The position numbers and the translations under genes were made by a program. This document shows, in pieces, positions 31,381 through 44,143 of a stretch of 64,000 bases of DNA. The notes under the pieces were generated by a model, which was not told where the DNA came from, made no database searches, and saw nothing but the letters and a program-made list of their open reading frames with translations. Positions within the stretch are counted from its first letter, which is position 1; each line of letters begins with the position of its first letter. Origin of the DNA: Prunus persica (lineage: Eukaryota > Streptophyta > Magnoliopsida > Rosales > Rosaceae); the NCBI RefSeq assembly GCF_000346465.2, contig NC_034010.1, positions 18,616,334 through 18,680,333 of the forward strand, in the 5' to 3' direction.

Positions 31381-33680
31381 TTTTGGATGAAACTGTTCTT
31401 GGTTTTTGAATCTTAAGCTCTTGTAAAACTAGATTCGAATGGCTTAGGATTGTTGATGTAGCTGTTGTGGTTCAGGCCCTGTGTGTTGTGTGTATTTATA
31501 TGAGGGCTATGCATATATTTGTTATTTTATTCACAGTAGTGCTGTCATTGCCATGAAACTTCATTGATCCGTGGATTAATTTAATCACATGCATTACATG
31601 CTTAAAAAAATTATTTGTGAATTAAATAAAATATTAAAACCCAGGGATAGATTAATCTATTGGCCAGTGTTTCAGTTTACCTATTTGTTTATAGACTCTG
31701 AAAACAGTGATCACAAGAGGCCAAAAAAATGGCTGATAGTGGCAAGTTGCAATAGGGCACAGGTCACCCTGAATTATTCTCTCTCAATGTTGGTGGGTGG
31801 TAGCTAGCATGAGTGCATGATCGATGTAGTAGTCCAATAACATCTCTTATATATATTGCTTGGCTTGAGATAAGAACAATTAATCTCCATCATCAGATCT
31901 GTGTTTTTTTCCTAGCTAAAGAACAAAACTTATCGCTTAGTTAATTAAAATAATTGGAGATATATATCAAAACAAAACTAGCTAATTATTTCGTTAGGTA
32001 ATAGGTACTAGTTATTAGTTTGGAGGAGGGGGAGTATTATATATATATTGGGTTCTCTCAAGATTGTTTATCAAACTCGGATGCATTTGCGGAAAAAGAA
32101 AAGAGTTTGGCTCACTTTTCTACTGTTGTGACATCCCATGAAAGCACCACGATCATTTTAATGGTATAGTAAATTAAAAGCACCACGATTATAGCATGGT
32201 ATAGATTTAAAAATATATATATCTGTAAATACATCGCACATGTACCAGAATAATGTCTATTTATATTGGAACCTAACTGATAAAGGAAAATAACTTAGCA
32301 AAAATCTCTAGAAAAATGTACACGATGCGTTATGAATCTAAAGGAAATCTCTAACACACGTTTAATGCGGTCTCCAACCTTAATTTAATGCCAGTTGCAA
32401 TTCAATATCCCTGAGTCCACCTATACATAAGCTGAGATCGAATCTTTTTCATTGATTTTACAAAAACTTGTAAGTAGTTGCAGGGGACTTGAAAGACAGG
32501 CCAACCGCACATTATGCTTATTCCGTTTACAATTATAGTCCAATCAAAACTAAAATTAATAAGAATCAAAATATCAAGATTGAGAATAATGGGATTCCAG
32601 CGAACTGTCCTATTGTATTTGTATCTTGCCTGACCTTTTAATCCTAAAAAAATTTGATATTAATTTATTGAGTTGATGCCCTATATAATGCAACAAAACT
32701 GTGTTGTTCCAAAGCAATATGCATATATACCTTTGGCCATACCAAATTTTGGTTAGTAAAACCTTTTCTTTTTTTTTGGTTGGAGAGAGAACTTAGAGTA
32801 TCTTTCAACGATAAGAAGAGAAGTATTTATTGTGGGAATGAATTCATTAGTCTTCTAAAAAGACTTTTGCGCCCTGAAACTATGAAAGAAGATGATCATC
32901 AGTCTTTGAGCACAACGGTGTAGTGTAAGCCAAAGAGCCTCTAATGCCTCAGCCAATTTGACTGTAGAAAAATAGGGTTACTTAGTTAAAGTAACAGTTA
33001 CCTTCTCAAAGAGGTGGATGTTTGTTTATATTTAGCTCTTTGGCAACTCATTTATCACTGTAGGAGGCTACGTGTTTGGCACTAATTGGGGGTGTGATGA
33101 ACTATTGATATGCACTCCAAGTCATTTAGATGTTTAACTTTGGACGTGTGAGATATTTACCCAAAGTGGGTTTGCAGTTGCAATTATTAGGAAAATCTTC
33201 AAAATTTGTTTAATGTTTTAGAGAGGTGTGCTTCCTCATTTAGACCTTATCTAGCCGAAACTAAACTCATATAGGTGTTTGGGCTCATGCTGGGCTGGGT
33301 CGCTCGTGGGCCTTTGTCTAATGTAAAGCCTTGCAAGGTCTAGGAGAGGCCCTGAAAACAAGCAGACAAAGCAACCGCCTAGGGGCTCTCAAATTGAGAG
33401 AGACCCTAATTTGTATAAATCCATATATATACATATCTATGTTGTTAATTACTTTTTTAAAAAAATTTATATCAGTATTATGTTTATGTTAGGCCCAAGT
33501 ATTGTAAAAAAAACCTTGCCCAATGATACAATTCAAAATCAAAAATAGGAAACTCAATAAAGGCTCAATTATTTTTTAAACTTATAGCTTAAGTCAATTA
33601 ACCCAGTTGAATAAACTATGCAATAAAATATAAGATATTGATATATTCAACACCAACGTCGAAATTGCAAGGATCTAAGG
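31381..33680. other. ERF-1 promoter and gene-poor spacer
   Basis: The TATA box is at 31493-31500, and GCCATGAAACTTCATTG at 31548-31564 shares a core with the promoters of ERF-3 and ERF-5. Beyond about 31.9 kb the sequence is AT-rich with no gene. A GC-richer piece at about 33280-33410 (GGGCTGGGTCGCTCGTGGGCC) looks like part of a repeat. Confidence 0.5.
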
Positions 33681-36420
33681 CAATTGTCAACTTGATTATA
33701 TGTTGTTAGGTTCTGTTTAGCTAAGGTTTTTAGCTTTTCTTGACAAACTTGTAATCATATATGAAATCAAACAAGCTTAAGTAATTTAGGCTAGTTTAAG
33801 TCTGCACTCAAGATAATTACAGTAATAGAGATCAACCTAGTCATGGCTCAACTCAATCAAGATCATTCAAAGTAAATCATGCATTGCATTACATTAGACA
33901 TCATTACGGTTTCACTAATCAATTTGTATGTGTATGACTAGTCATATTTTGAGTAACATGTGAACTGCCAACTCATTTGACTTCTCACCTATTACTAGCT
34001 GGAGTCCTACGAATTTTTGTGTTATTCCTGCTCCAACTATTAGCTGCCAAGTCTTCTTTTTTAAACCTACCCATTATGGGTAAAAGAGCAACAAAAGGTT
34101 TTGGTAGCCGTCACTTTTACCGAGAGAGGTTTTTGAGAGCGTGATTTTTTTGGCTCTCCATTTTTCTCTCTGATTAGTGAGGTCTACATTTTTTAGAGAT
34201 AGAGTGGTCTTTTTCTTCTTCTCTACATTTGCAGCTAGGTGGGGTTTGGGTTTTCAAATGTGATTTTCAAATAGCTTTCGAAATATGCTTTTATTTTCAA
34301 AATCTACTTCACCCAACGAGAATTTTTTAGAGTAAAACTTTTACTCTACATTCTCTAAGGTTTTTCCTTGTGAGATTTTGAAAATGGTTTTTAAAATCTG
34401 CATTTGGGTTCGTGTTGACTAGTCATCTTCTTAAGTTTAGATCACATTCTTAGTTGATTTCTTCAAGAATATAATTTCTTAAAGGAATTGTTCATTTCAT
34501 CTTAGAATCTATATTCCATTATGTCTGTTCGATCTAGAGTTGAGTTGTCGGTGCCATGGAGTGAATGAGCTGATGGACTAGCTGCCAGTTACATGAAGGA
34601 CTGGTTTCTAGCTCAACTAGCTTGTGAAATTGATACTTAGGTAACGAGGGGTAAACTTAAAAGATATTCAACCAAGAACGCAACAAACTTCACACACTCT
34701 AGACCTTGACCAAATACTCTTATGACTAGTCAACTGTCAGATATGAATTATACCAAATAATAACATATACAGAGCATACCAAGATGTACCTGCAAGCCTA
34801 GAGAATTACTAGTAACAACCTAGGCACTCAGAAGGACCCGTCAATCTAAGCATCCCCTGTGCTAGCAACAACTATAGTGAAAGTGTGTGAAGACAACATA
34901 ATCAAACAAACACCAAACAGCAGATAATGATAACTAGTTAACTACAAGGATACAAACCCAGAATTCATACGATGACTAGTAAACTGCTAAGAACACAAAC
35001 CCAGAATTCATATGATGACTAGTCAACCATAATTCATACGATGACTAGTCAACCACCAAGAACACAAACCCAGAATTCATATGATGACTAGTCAACCACC
35101 AAAAACACAAACCCAGAAAAATTACAGAGATGCAAACAGAAATTGTTCACCCAGAAACCCATCATTAGAAAAAATTAGGGGTCATTAATCAACCAGGCAA
35201 TCCACTAAGTAAAAAAATATTCTTACAAAGAAACACAAGCAAGCTCAAGAAAAACCTAGATCTATTTAGTAAGATGAGCTATACCTCATTTGTGCAATCT
35301 TCTTCTCCAACTTAGCAAAGCTTGAAGCTCAGTTCTTCATGGCAATGGTAGCTCCTTCTTCAGCTCATTCATCCCATGGCACCAGCTTGCAAGCTCTAAC
35401 TCAAACAGAAACCAAAATTTGGATTCAAATGAGAATGACCAATTTCTTCAAGAAACCATACTCTTGAAGAAATCAATCTTGAATCTGACCTAGATATAAA
35501 TGAGAGAGTGTTTTAAGTAGTTAGATGCATATTAGTATTTCAAATGCAATTTTTTCAAAAAGAAATTAATTTGGAAAAACTCATAGATGAAAATAAGATG
35601 GTTCTCTCTTGAGGAAGAAGAAGTGAAAGATGGCAAGCCAAACTTTCCAAAACTTCCACCCAAAAAAGAGACGACTGCCCAAAGAGGAATTCCTTAGCCT
35701 TTACAGACAAAAATTTCCTTAGGTTAGAATCACACATGGTAGCAGAGAGAGAAAAGAGAATAGGACAAAAAAGTTGGTTATCCAGTTGGAAATCCTACAG
35801 AGCAAGGATAACTAGTCATACAAGAAACAGATGACTAGTCATCATTTTATGAAAACAGTTTAATGCAATGTTATGCAATGCACAATTTACCTTTGCCAAT
35901 TTGCTTGAACCTTCATAGGATAGTTGTTAGTTAAGAACACCTAGAGAAGCTATTCTCAATCTAAACTTGAGCTTGATAAATAACAATAGAAATCCTATTA
36001 CAAAATTGTCAAGGGAAGCCAAAAGAAAAACTCAAAATGTATACATTAACAACTTGGGGAAGAAAATTGCACATAGAAGTATAGCTTTTCCTAAATAGAC
36101 TAGGATCATTGAGCTTGTACCATTTTCTGGTGTACTATTCATGATTGTTGACTAGTCATAATATGCTAAGTATTTCTATTTTGATTCAATGGATGTTAAC
36201 ACACTCTACACTTTAGATGTTGCTAGCACAGGAGATGCCTAAATTGACGAGTTCTTCTGAGTGCATAGGTTGTCACTAGAACTCTTCTAGGTTTGCAAGT
36301 GTTGATTATTGATCTGGATTAATTTTGTATCTTGTCTTCTTATTGATAGATTTATGACTAGTTGTTGACTAGTCATATTGTGTCAAGGATTGTTTGGTTA
36401 TTGTTGTGGTAAGTTGTCTT
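33680..36420. repeat. Repetitive block with inverted segments and TGACTAGTCA palindromes
   Basis: Nine exact copies of TGACTAGTCA (33935, 34416, 34723, 35016, 35042, 35085, 35832, 36149, 36366) and several near copies lie in 2.4 kb. Near 34950-35110 they sit in tandem units with ACACAAACCCAGAATTCAT. Segments are repeated in inverted order: about 33710-33800 with 35950-36050, 34530-34590 with 35340-35400, and 34770-34890 with 36215-36310. No transposase or other coding sequence is seen. Confidence 0.7.
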
Positions 36421-38208
36421 TAAGTTGTCTAAGTAAGTTTTAAATTTACGCCTTCCACCTAAGTACCTACTTCGTATGTAATGTTAATTGATACTTTTGA
36501 ATCGAAAAATGTAAGACAAGGGATATTTAAGTGATGATTTTGATGCATTTTATAAAGTTGTTATGTCAATTACATATTGTTTGTTTCTTTTATGTTTGAA
36601 TTTGAGTTCAAATTATATTTGTTCAACTTATCGAAAAAAAATTCACATAAATATACATAAAGAAGAAAAAGCCACATATAAGGCTTTCCGTTTGATCATT
36701 ACCTTAGAAAAGGAAGTAACCTCTTGCGAGCTCTTTAGAAATAAATCCTACTGCATGATATTCATCTTCTCCCGGCCTTATCCAAGGGCAATTTGGTTCG
36801 TGCGATGGCTCTTTAGTCCACGTCATCTACGATGAGTAAAACTGATGCCAATATATGCCTGCCAGTTTGTACATAATGCTAGGTAAAAATGTAATATAAA
36901 TGATTGAGAATATACCTTAATTAGCCTCAGTGATGTTAGCCCAAAAAAAAAAACATATATTGTCAACGATAAAATGAGAAATCTTTTTTATTAAACAAAG
37001 CTGACGTCGTACGTGTTAACAACTGCGTGCTGCTGATCTGGAGAATATAAATTAGGCATATTAGGCGACAGTGGTCAGTCGTCACCCCAACAAAATCATG
37101 TCATCAAAAGAGAATATATCAACAGTGACAAAACAAAATGAATATTAACTAAATAAATCAGAGTGAATCACCTTATATTTTTATTAACAAAAAATAATAA
37201 GTCTTATGGAAATTTCCAAATAATTTCAATAATAATACAAATATGATAAAAATCGCACTAAAAATTAAAGTGCATCACTCTTGCAATTCAGCTCGTTAGA
37301 AAACTGTTAAGATAATATACATAACGCAAACACACAAAAACACCTCAAATTATTATATTCTCATTGACATTAGTTAATGTAAGGGGAGGTGCCTCTCCAA
37401 GAAAAGACATGTATTCTTCAATTAAAGTCGTTACTTTGCTTTCAAAAGCGTTTTTAGTGATGATCCACTCTGGCTAGAGAGAATAATGAGATTGAGTGTC
37501 AAGTTTTTAATATGCAGGGCTTATCTGTTTCAATTCGAATTACCAATTAACAAACTGTACAATGTACATGCATGAGTGTGCACGGTTGGGATAAAAGTTA
37601 AACCAACATTTTTTTTATTTTGAGGGGCTATAGTATATTAAATTTACACACATTACACATATATTAGGATTCGAACCGAGAAAAGCAAAGGAGTGTGAAA
37701 AGACTATGGGTAAGTAGAAAGTCTTAAGTTCTTAAGTTCAAATAATATTGATAAATTAAAGTCTTAAGTTCCAACCTCCTTATGTTAGAAAAAGTCTTAA
37801 GTTCGAATCTCATTACACTATTGATAAATGTAAAAAAAAGTTCAAATACTTAAGCTTATTCCCCTTTGTCTCAATGGACAGTTTTAATTCGATTATTTTA
37901 AGATCATATGCATATCTAGTATTCAGAGTTTTCGTGACATTCAAAGTTATTAATCAAGTTAGGATTTTCTAATACTCAACTCAAATTCGAACACAACACT
38001 ACACCAGCATTATCAAGCTTTTATTTATTTATTTATAACCATAAAACAAGACATTATTGGGTTTTCATTAATGCGTCCAACATAAAAGGGGAAAAAAAAA
38101 AAAAAAAGGAAAGAAAACTTTAGTTAGACCGACGCATCAAAAATTCAGGTGGTCTGAGAACACTCGGCTAATTACTCGACTCAGCTTGAGCCAACCGACC
38201 CAACTCCA
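36421..38208. other. Gene-poor spacer before ERF-2
   Basis: AT-rich. The phrase GTCTTAAGTTCGAAT and relatives recur near 37718, 37761 and 37794, a small local repeat. No gene recognised; the open frame at 36563-36835 has no family features. Confidence 0.5.
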
Positions 38209-38829
38209 CTACTTCTTCGGTGAGCCACCATCCGACGAAAATGCCAATGAATCACAACTCTCTCGATAGCGGCGCGTGGAAGTCACTCTGGCCCGGTCGC
38301 ATGCATCATCATCTGAGCCAATGAGGTGCGGAAAATTCAGAAGAGCCTTCGAGCCGCGTATCTTAAAGGCGGCTCGATCATAAGCCAAAGCCGCATCCTC
38401 AGCCGTTTCGTAGGTCCCGAGCCACATCCTTGCGCCATTTTTAGCCGGATCCCTAATCTCCGCCGCGTATTTCCCCCAAGGCCTCTGCCGCACTCCCCTG
38501 TAATTTTGCCTCCCTCTAGGAGGCGCGTGGGTTTCACGTGCCGCAAGCTTTGGCTGGACATTATTTTTTACCTCAGTTGTGTCGGCGCACGTAGGGGGCG
38601 CTGGCTCAGCGACGCCGTTTTGGTTGGGTGGACTCCATGAGGAAGACTCAGAAGACTCACCAGGAACCACTATGCTAAGTTTTCCCAAATCCTCCACTGC
38701 TGGTGGGATATTTGGGAAAAGACTTGCCATGAGAGTGCCATGGAAATAATTATCATCAAGAAGATGTTGGTGAATGGTATCCAACAGAGCAAAATCAGAT
38801 TCCAAGCTACTTTTTTCATCTCCTAACAT
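38209..38829 (-). CDS. Group IX ethylene-response factor (ERF-2 of the cluster)
   Basis: 206 residues from the ATG at 38829. An in-frame ATG at 38895 would add 22 residues, but I prefer 38829: its first residues ([19 protein letters not shown]) align with the starts of its neighbours, and the TATA run at 38944-38960 then lies 115-130 bp upstream as in the other four. AP2/ERF domain at about 109-167 ([19 protein letters not shown]). The N-terminal QHLLDDN motif is kept, but the SWSDMPL motif is lost and the acidic middle is short. It has RMWLG where the others have RVWLG, and [11 protein letters not shown]. The product should act in the nucleus on GCC-box promoters. Most diverged member of the cluster. 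Confidence 0.9.
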   Translation of the reverse strand: MLGDEKSSLESDFALLDTIHQHLLDDNYFHGTLMASLFPNIPPAVEDLGKLSIVVPGESSESSSWSPPNQNGVAEPAPPTCADTTEVKNNVQPKLAARETHAPPRGRQNYRGVRQRPWGKYAAEIRDPAKNGARMWLGTYETAEDAALAYDRAAFKIRGSKALLNFPHLIGSDDDACDRARVTSTRRYRESCDSLAFSSDGGSPKK

Positions 38830-38895
38830 TTTCCTTTTTTCTGGGGAGGGGACAAAGCTTTGCTTAGGCTTTTCAAATTCTTGTAAATATGTCAA

Positions 38896-39688
38896 CGATC
38901 AGTGATTGTGTACGGTTGAGGTTTTCTGTGCCTTTCTGTTTTAGTGTGTGTATATATATATACACATATGTGTCGGTGTTCAAAAGAAGCAATATAAACG
39001 TGCATGTATTATCAAAGTTATAATTGTATGAAATTTCCTTCGTCCGAGAGATGGTTTATAATCACGTGCCTTAATTAGGATACTTTTGTATTAATAAATC
39101 TCATTGCTTCATTTTTGTTCAAAATAGAGAGATATAATTAGCAATCTCATTGGTTCTTGTTCTCATGTGTTTATGCTTAAATTTGATTTAACAGAGCGGG
39201 ATGATTTGTTAAATTTGGTTTAACAACGGGATGACCTGCTCGAGATCAAGGAATTTTACCCACTAACATGATTATCAAATGTAACACATGCTGTCGCTAC
39301 TTAAGCTAATAGCTTCACTGTATATATAGTACTTGGTTTCTATAACCTGATTTTTCATGTTAGTTTCATTTTGATATAGAAAAATGACATTTGAACGGCA
39401 GACACAGTTAGCCTATATATCCGGAAACATGCCAGAGAAAATTCAAAATTGTCATGCGTCTCCCTTGTTGTTGATCGATCGTTGGTCATCATCATATGGT
39501 GCATAGATGGAAAGATATTATAATAAAACATTGAGAACCTGCTCGAGTTTACACAGCAATATGAAAGCACATGTAGCCTATTTTGTCTTCAAAGATTTAA
39601 TTGACTTTTACAAACCATAGAATATTTACCAAGATAGTTTTATCATGAGCCAATACACTAACATAGTTACATCACCACATGTGGGTTA
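38896..39688. other. ERF-2 promoter and spacer
   Basis: TATATATATATAC at about 38948-38960 is the likely TATA box. The rest is AT-rich without genes; the open frame at 39355-39570 has no recognisable features. Confidence 0.55.
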
Positions 39689-39696
39689 GCTACAAT

Positions 39697-40144
39697 TAGG
39701 GCTGGCAATGGGTCGTGTCGTGTCGGATTCGTATCGTGTCAAGATTATATACGTGTCAAGAATGTTCAACTCAAACCCGACCCGTTTAATAAACGTGTCA
39801 TGCACGAGTTGACCCATTAAGTTCTCGTGCAGGTTTCGAGTCATGTCGGATTGACCTGTTAAGTGGTATCAATTAAAAGACATTAAAAAAAATTAGAAAA
39901 ATGAAGAATAAACAAATAACGAGTTAGTGGGTTGGCGGGTTACACAGGTATTTTAGCGAGTTGGTGGGTTACATAGGTATTTTAACGGGTTGGCGGGTTG
40001 ACCCGAAACCCATCTGTTTATTAAACGGGTCATAGCGGGTTGACCAGAAAATGACCCAAATTTTAATCGTGCGGGTTGAACCGGCTAAATTCTCATCCGA
40101 ATTTCGAGTCGTGTAACGGATCGTGCCCGAAATTGCCACCCCTA
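39697..40144. mobile_element. hAT-type MITE with 8-bp target duplication
   Basis: 448 bp. Ends are TAGGGCTGGCAAT and ATTGCCACCCCTA (one base of slippage). Perfect 8-bp duplication GCTACAAT at 39689-39696 and 40145-40152, the length made by hAT transposases. The interior carries repeated GCGGGTTGACC and GGGTTACATAGGTATTTTA phrases and no coding frame. Confidence 0.85.
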
Positions 40145-41887
40145 GCTACAATCACTGGCGGATTCATGATTTTTTTAAGGAAGGGGCAATATTTAAAAAG
40201 TAAGACTAAAAAAAAAGATAATCAAATACCCTTAGGTCTATAACTAATTGACTATAGTCTATATTATATATCAATTAATATGAACAAAATTCATTCTAAT
40301 TTATACAATAATTATCAAATTTCATATTAAATCATCAATTAATCTAATCAAAATGAAAATCAAATTATCAATTAAATAAACAAATCATAATTGATCATAT
40401 CTTGTGAGTTGTGCGTTGCGCAACCTCTTCCTTCTCGAGTTTATTACTGATCATACTAATACAGAGAAAGCCAAATAAAAAAATTATTAAAAAAAATATA
40501 TGAACAAAAATACATTCGAAGTTGAAGTCTGAAAGCAGCAAGAGCCTCCTCCCTTTTCAAGGCCACACCCACGCCAGGCTTCTTCAGGGTTTCTCTTTAA
40601 TGGGAATTTAAATCAAATTAGTCTTCTTCAAGAGTTATAGTTTGAACGCATCACTTAATTTCAACTTTGGCACGGCATCTTTCAAGACTCCTTTGCATAC
40701 AAGGTAAAGCTGCTTTAGTTGTTTTTAATTTTTTTAGACATCATCCAAAATGACGTCGTTTTGGCTAAGATCTAAAAAAAAATAAAAGGGGATGCGCATG
40801 CACGTGCTGCACGCAGCAACCTATCCAAGAAGAGAAAGAAAGGTCGCTTGCTTAAGTTCTCGTGCAGGTTTCGAGTCATGACGGATTGACCTGCTAAGTG
40901 GTAGCAATTAAAAGACATTAAAAAAATTAGAAAAATGAAGAATAAACAAATAAACGAGTTAGTGGGTTGGTGGGTTACACGGGTATTTTAGCCAGTTGGC
41001 GGGTTACATAGGTATTTTAACGAATTGGCAGGTTGACTCGAAATCCACCAGTTTATTAAACGGGTCATAGCGGGTTGACCAGAAAATTACCCAAATTTTA
41101 ATCGTGCGGGTTGAACCGGCTAAATTCTCATCCGAGTTTCGAGTCGTGTAATGGATCGTGCCCGAAATTGCCACCCCTAGCTACAATCACTGGCGGATTC
41201 ATGATTTTTTTAGGGAAGGGGCAATATTTAAAAAGTAAGACAAAAAAAAAAGATAATCAAATAACCTTAGGTCTATAACTAATTGACTATAGTCTATATT
41301 GTATATCAATTAATATGAACAAAATTCATTCCAATTTATACAATAATTATCAAATTTCATATTAAATCATCAATTAATCTAATCAAAATGAAAATCAAAT
41401 TATCAATTAAATAAACAAATCATAATTGATCATATCTTGTGAGTTGTGCGTTGCGCAACCTCTTCCTTCTCGAGTTTATTACTGATCATACTAATACAGA
41501 GAAAGCCAAATAAAAAAATTATTAAAAAAAATATATGAACAAAAATACATTCGAAGTTGAAGTCTGAAAGCAGCAAGAGCCTTCTCCCTTTTCAAGGCCA
41601 CACCCACGCCAGGCTTCTTCAGGGTTTCTCTTTAATGGGAATTTAAATCAAATTAGTCTTCTTCAAGAGTTATAGTTTGAACGCATCACTTAATTTCAAC
41701 TTTGGCACGGCATCTTTCAAGACTCCTTTGCATACAAGGTAAAGCTGCTTTAGTTGTTTTTAATTTTTTTAGACCTCATCCAAAATGACGTCGTTTTGGC
41801 TAAGATCTAAAAAAAATAAAAGGGGATGCGCATGCACGTGCTGCACGCAGCAACCCATCCAAGAAGAGAAAGAAAGGTCGCTTGCTC
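39818..41887. repeat. 1,035-bp tandem duplication
   Basis: 39818-40852 and 40853-41887 are near-identical direct copies with exact spacing 1,035 bp (for example GTTCTCGTGCAGG at 39821 and 40856, AGGTCGCTTGCT at 40841 and 41876). The left breakpoint lies inside the hAT-type MITE, so the second copy holds only its right part (40853-41179). Small differences show it is not an exact assembly repeat. No gene inside. Confidence 0.88.
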
Positions 41888-43140
41888 AGTCATTTGTTCA
41901 AACAAGCTGTGGGCACCTCCAAGCCAGAGCAAATGGGCAATATCCAGCAACTCTCAAGTATTTTTCGCACGAGATAAGGTACAGCTGTACTTTTTTCCGC
42001 CTTTTTGGGCCCGCCATTAACTACAACTAAATATCAAACTCATCATAAATATATATCGTCCTTTTACCCATAAGATTCAAACTTGAAACTTACTTCAATC
42101 AAATAAAGGCAAATAGCTAGTTGCTATATAGTCAATCTCGTTGGAAAATAAAAAGTTTGGAAATGTGGTATCATTATTAATTGATATAATGATCACATAA
42201 CCTACAGGGTCGAATTGACACATGAAAAGACAGGATTGAATTGGAACATTTGAATTCATACAAATGTAAACGAAAAGAAAATAACTAAACAAATATCAAG
42301 TATTTATTTTATCATAATTTTTTATGTTAATTGGGTTCTTTGAAAACCATTTAGGGCTTAGATAATCGGAACTGTATTTTCTTTTTTTGGTCTGAAAAAG
42401 GTGAGTGCAGGAGAAAGCATGCATGCCTCCAAAATTATCGCATGTTCAATTGCTTGTTTTAACACGAAAATTTGTAGCTAATTAATATCAAATGCACATT
42501 TAAGTAGTCTTAAGAGCCAGCGGATGAGAAGACTGTGGTGGTCAACTAATTTCGGTTGGACTGGTCAACACTGAGGATCTTCATAATATTTTATTAGTTT
42601 TTTTTGATCATGTGGTTTTAATAACATTTGTACCTTTCCTTATCCAGAATCTTCACCCAAATTTTTACAGGATTAGAAATCAAAGTTGAGAGCAAGTATG
42701 GGCTTAATCAAGTCGATCAGAAGGGATGGAGCGGATGTGCTTCCTATTTTATATCCGATTTTGAATCTCTCTCTCCTCCTTCCGTAATTTAAATTAATTT
42801 AAAATAGATTAAAGTTTAACTTAAACTGATTAACCATGCATGCCATAAATCAGCATAGCGTACGGGAAAGGAAAGAGTAGTTTAACTCGAAGCTTTCAAA
42901 ACGTTTTATTCAACCACTGAATTATATAAGTCAAGTGCTGCCGTACATTGTCGTGTATTGGCTGACATAATTCTTCTAACACGTAGATGAGGGAGAATAA
43001 AGAATTAAGTATTTGAAGAAGGAATAATAAAAATACACCATGTGTATCATATGCTATAAATATTAAACCCTAAAATAAATTAAAAAAACATTGTTTCTTT
43101 TAACATTGCGCATGCATTTTATAATATAATAACAATTATG
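41888..43140. other. Gene-poor spacer
   Basis: AT-rich, no gene recognised. From about 43150 the sequence is shared in inverted orientation with about 56700-56790, the outer limit of the ERF-3/ERF-5 duplication. Confidence 0.5.
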
Positions 43141-43929
43141 AAACCCTAAAATGAATAAAACAAAAGTAAAAAAAATGTCCCAGTTGTGGACTTTGAAAAT
43201 GGAAAGTTGAAACAAGTGGGCATCTCTGGTTCTCTGCGCATTTGAAATGGCTTTAACCAGAAACCACGTGTTTCATAGAGTAAACTTATTGGCATTCTTT
43301 GAATCCGTAATACAAACTCAAATAAAAAGTCCAAGTAATGCATGTCAGAACATGCAAGAATTCTCACCCATTTTTCAAAGGAAGGTTTTATTGCAAAAAT
43401 GTAAATCATGTTTTTAATCACATTCATGAGTAAGTGGGTCAACTCCTTATAAATCATGGTCAATGAAAAGAATGATTTAATTTCTTATAAATCCTTACAA
43501 GGCTTTTTAACTTTCAATCAGGAATATTTCTTCAAATCGTCACACAATCGCCGCCCTACCTTTATTTTTACTTTTCAGTACACAACAAGAAAAAAGAAAA
43601 AAGAAATCTAAATCCAAGAGAAAGTAAGAAAATCGATCACCCATTTTAATCTTACAACAAGATTTTATATTTAAAAATAAATACGTGATAATTATTCTCC
43701 GACCAAAAAAATACATGATAATAATGATCCATGCCCATGTGTGTAACAAGAACCTATAATAAGACAAGCAATGAGCCGTTGCTGGTGATGTGGAGCCTTA
43801 ACCTTATTAGGCTGCAACGTCACCTGGATTCCAACATACCACGCTCTCAAAGACTAAATTGCAGATAATTCGATTAATTTAGTTAATTTTAAGCTAATAT
43901 AGTGCTAATTAAGTATATGATAATTTCTG

Positions 43930-43935
43930 CACGTG
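43930..43935 (+). promoter_or_regulatory. G-box (CACGTG) upstream of ERF-3
   Basis: Lies 214 bp before the ATG in GCACGTGACTAAA. The same box is at 55864-55869 before ERF-5, 216 bp from its ATG, with flanking bases conserved. G-boxes are bound by bZIP and bHLH (MYC2-type) factors. Confidence 0.5.
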
Positions 43936-44025
43936 ACTAAAAAGGCACAGGATTCCCTTAATTATTGCACGCACTGCCATGAAACTTGAAGCTTCATTGA
44001 AGCTGCATCCTAGATCATATTAAGC

Positions 44026-44033
44026 TTATATAA
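44026..44033 (+). promoter_or_regulatory. TATA box of ERF-3
   Basis: TATATAAA, 111 bp before the ATG; all five ERF genes have a TATA box 110-130 bp before their start. Confidence 0.6.
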
Positions 44034-44143
44034 ACCAAATGCCCTCCGAATAAACTCTCTCCATTTAAATCGTTCATAAGAAACTCAAAATTTCGACCCA
44101 CTCAATTTAATATTACGTGTGTATTAGTTTATAGTGCAGAAAC

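Noticed and set aside
34971..35110. CRISPR-like array of TGACTAGTCA repeats
   Set aside because: Plant nuclear DNA, no cas genes, repeats of only about 10 bp with irregular spacing and spacers that are copies of one another.
38830..38895. Longer start of ERF-2 at 38895
   Set aside because: It would place the TATA run too near the start, and the extra 22 residues have no counterpart in the four neighbouring ERFs.
41785..42030. Open frame across the end of the 1,035-bp duplication
   Set aside because: It starts in repeat sequence (the copy in repeat 1 is disrupted) and has no family features.
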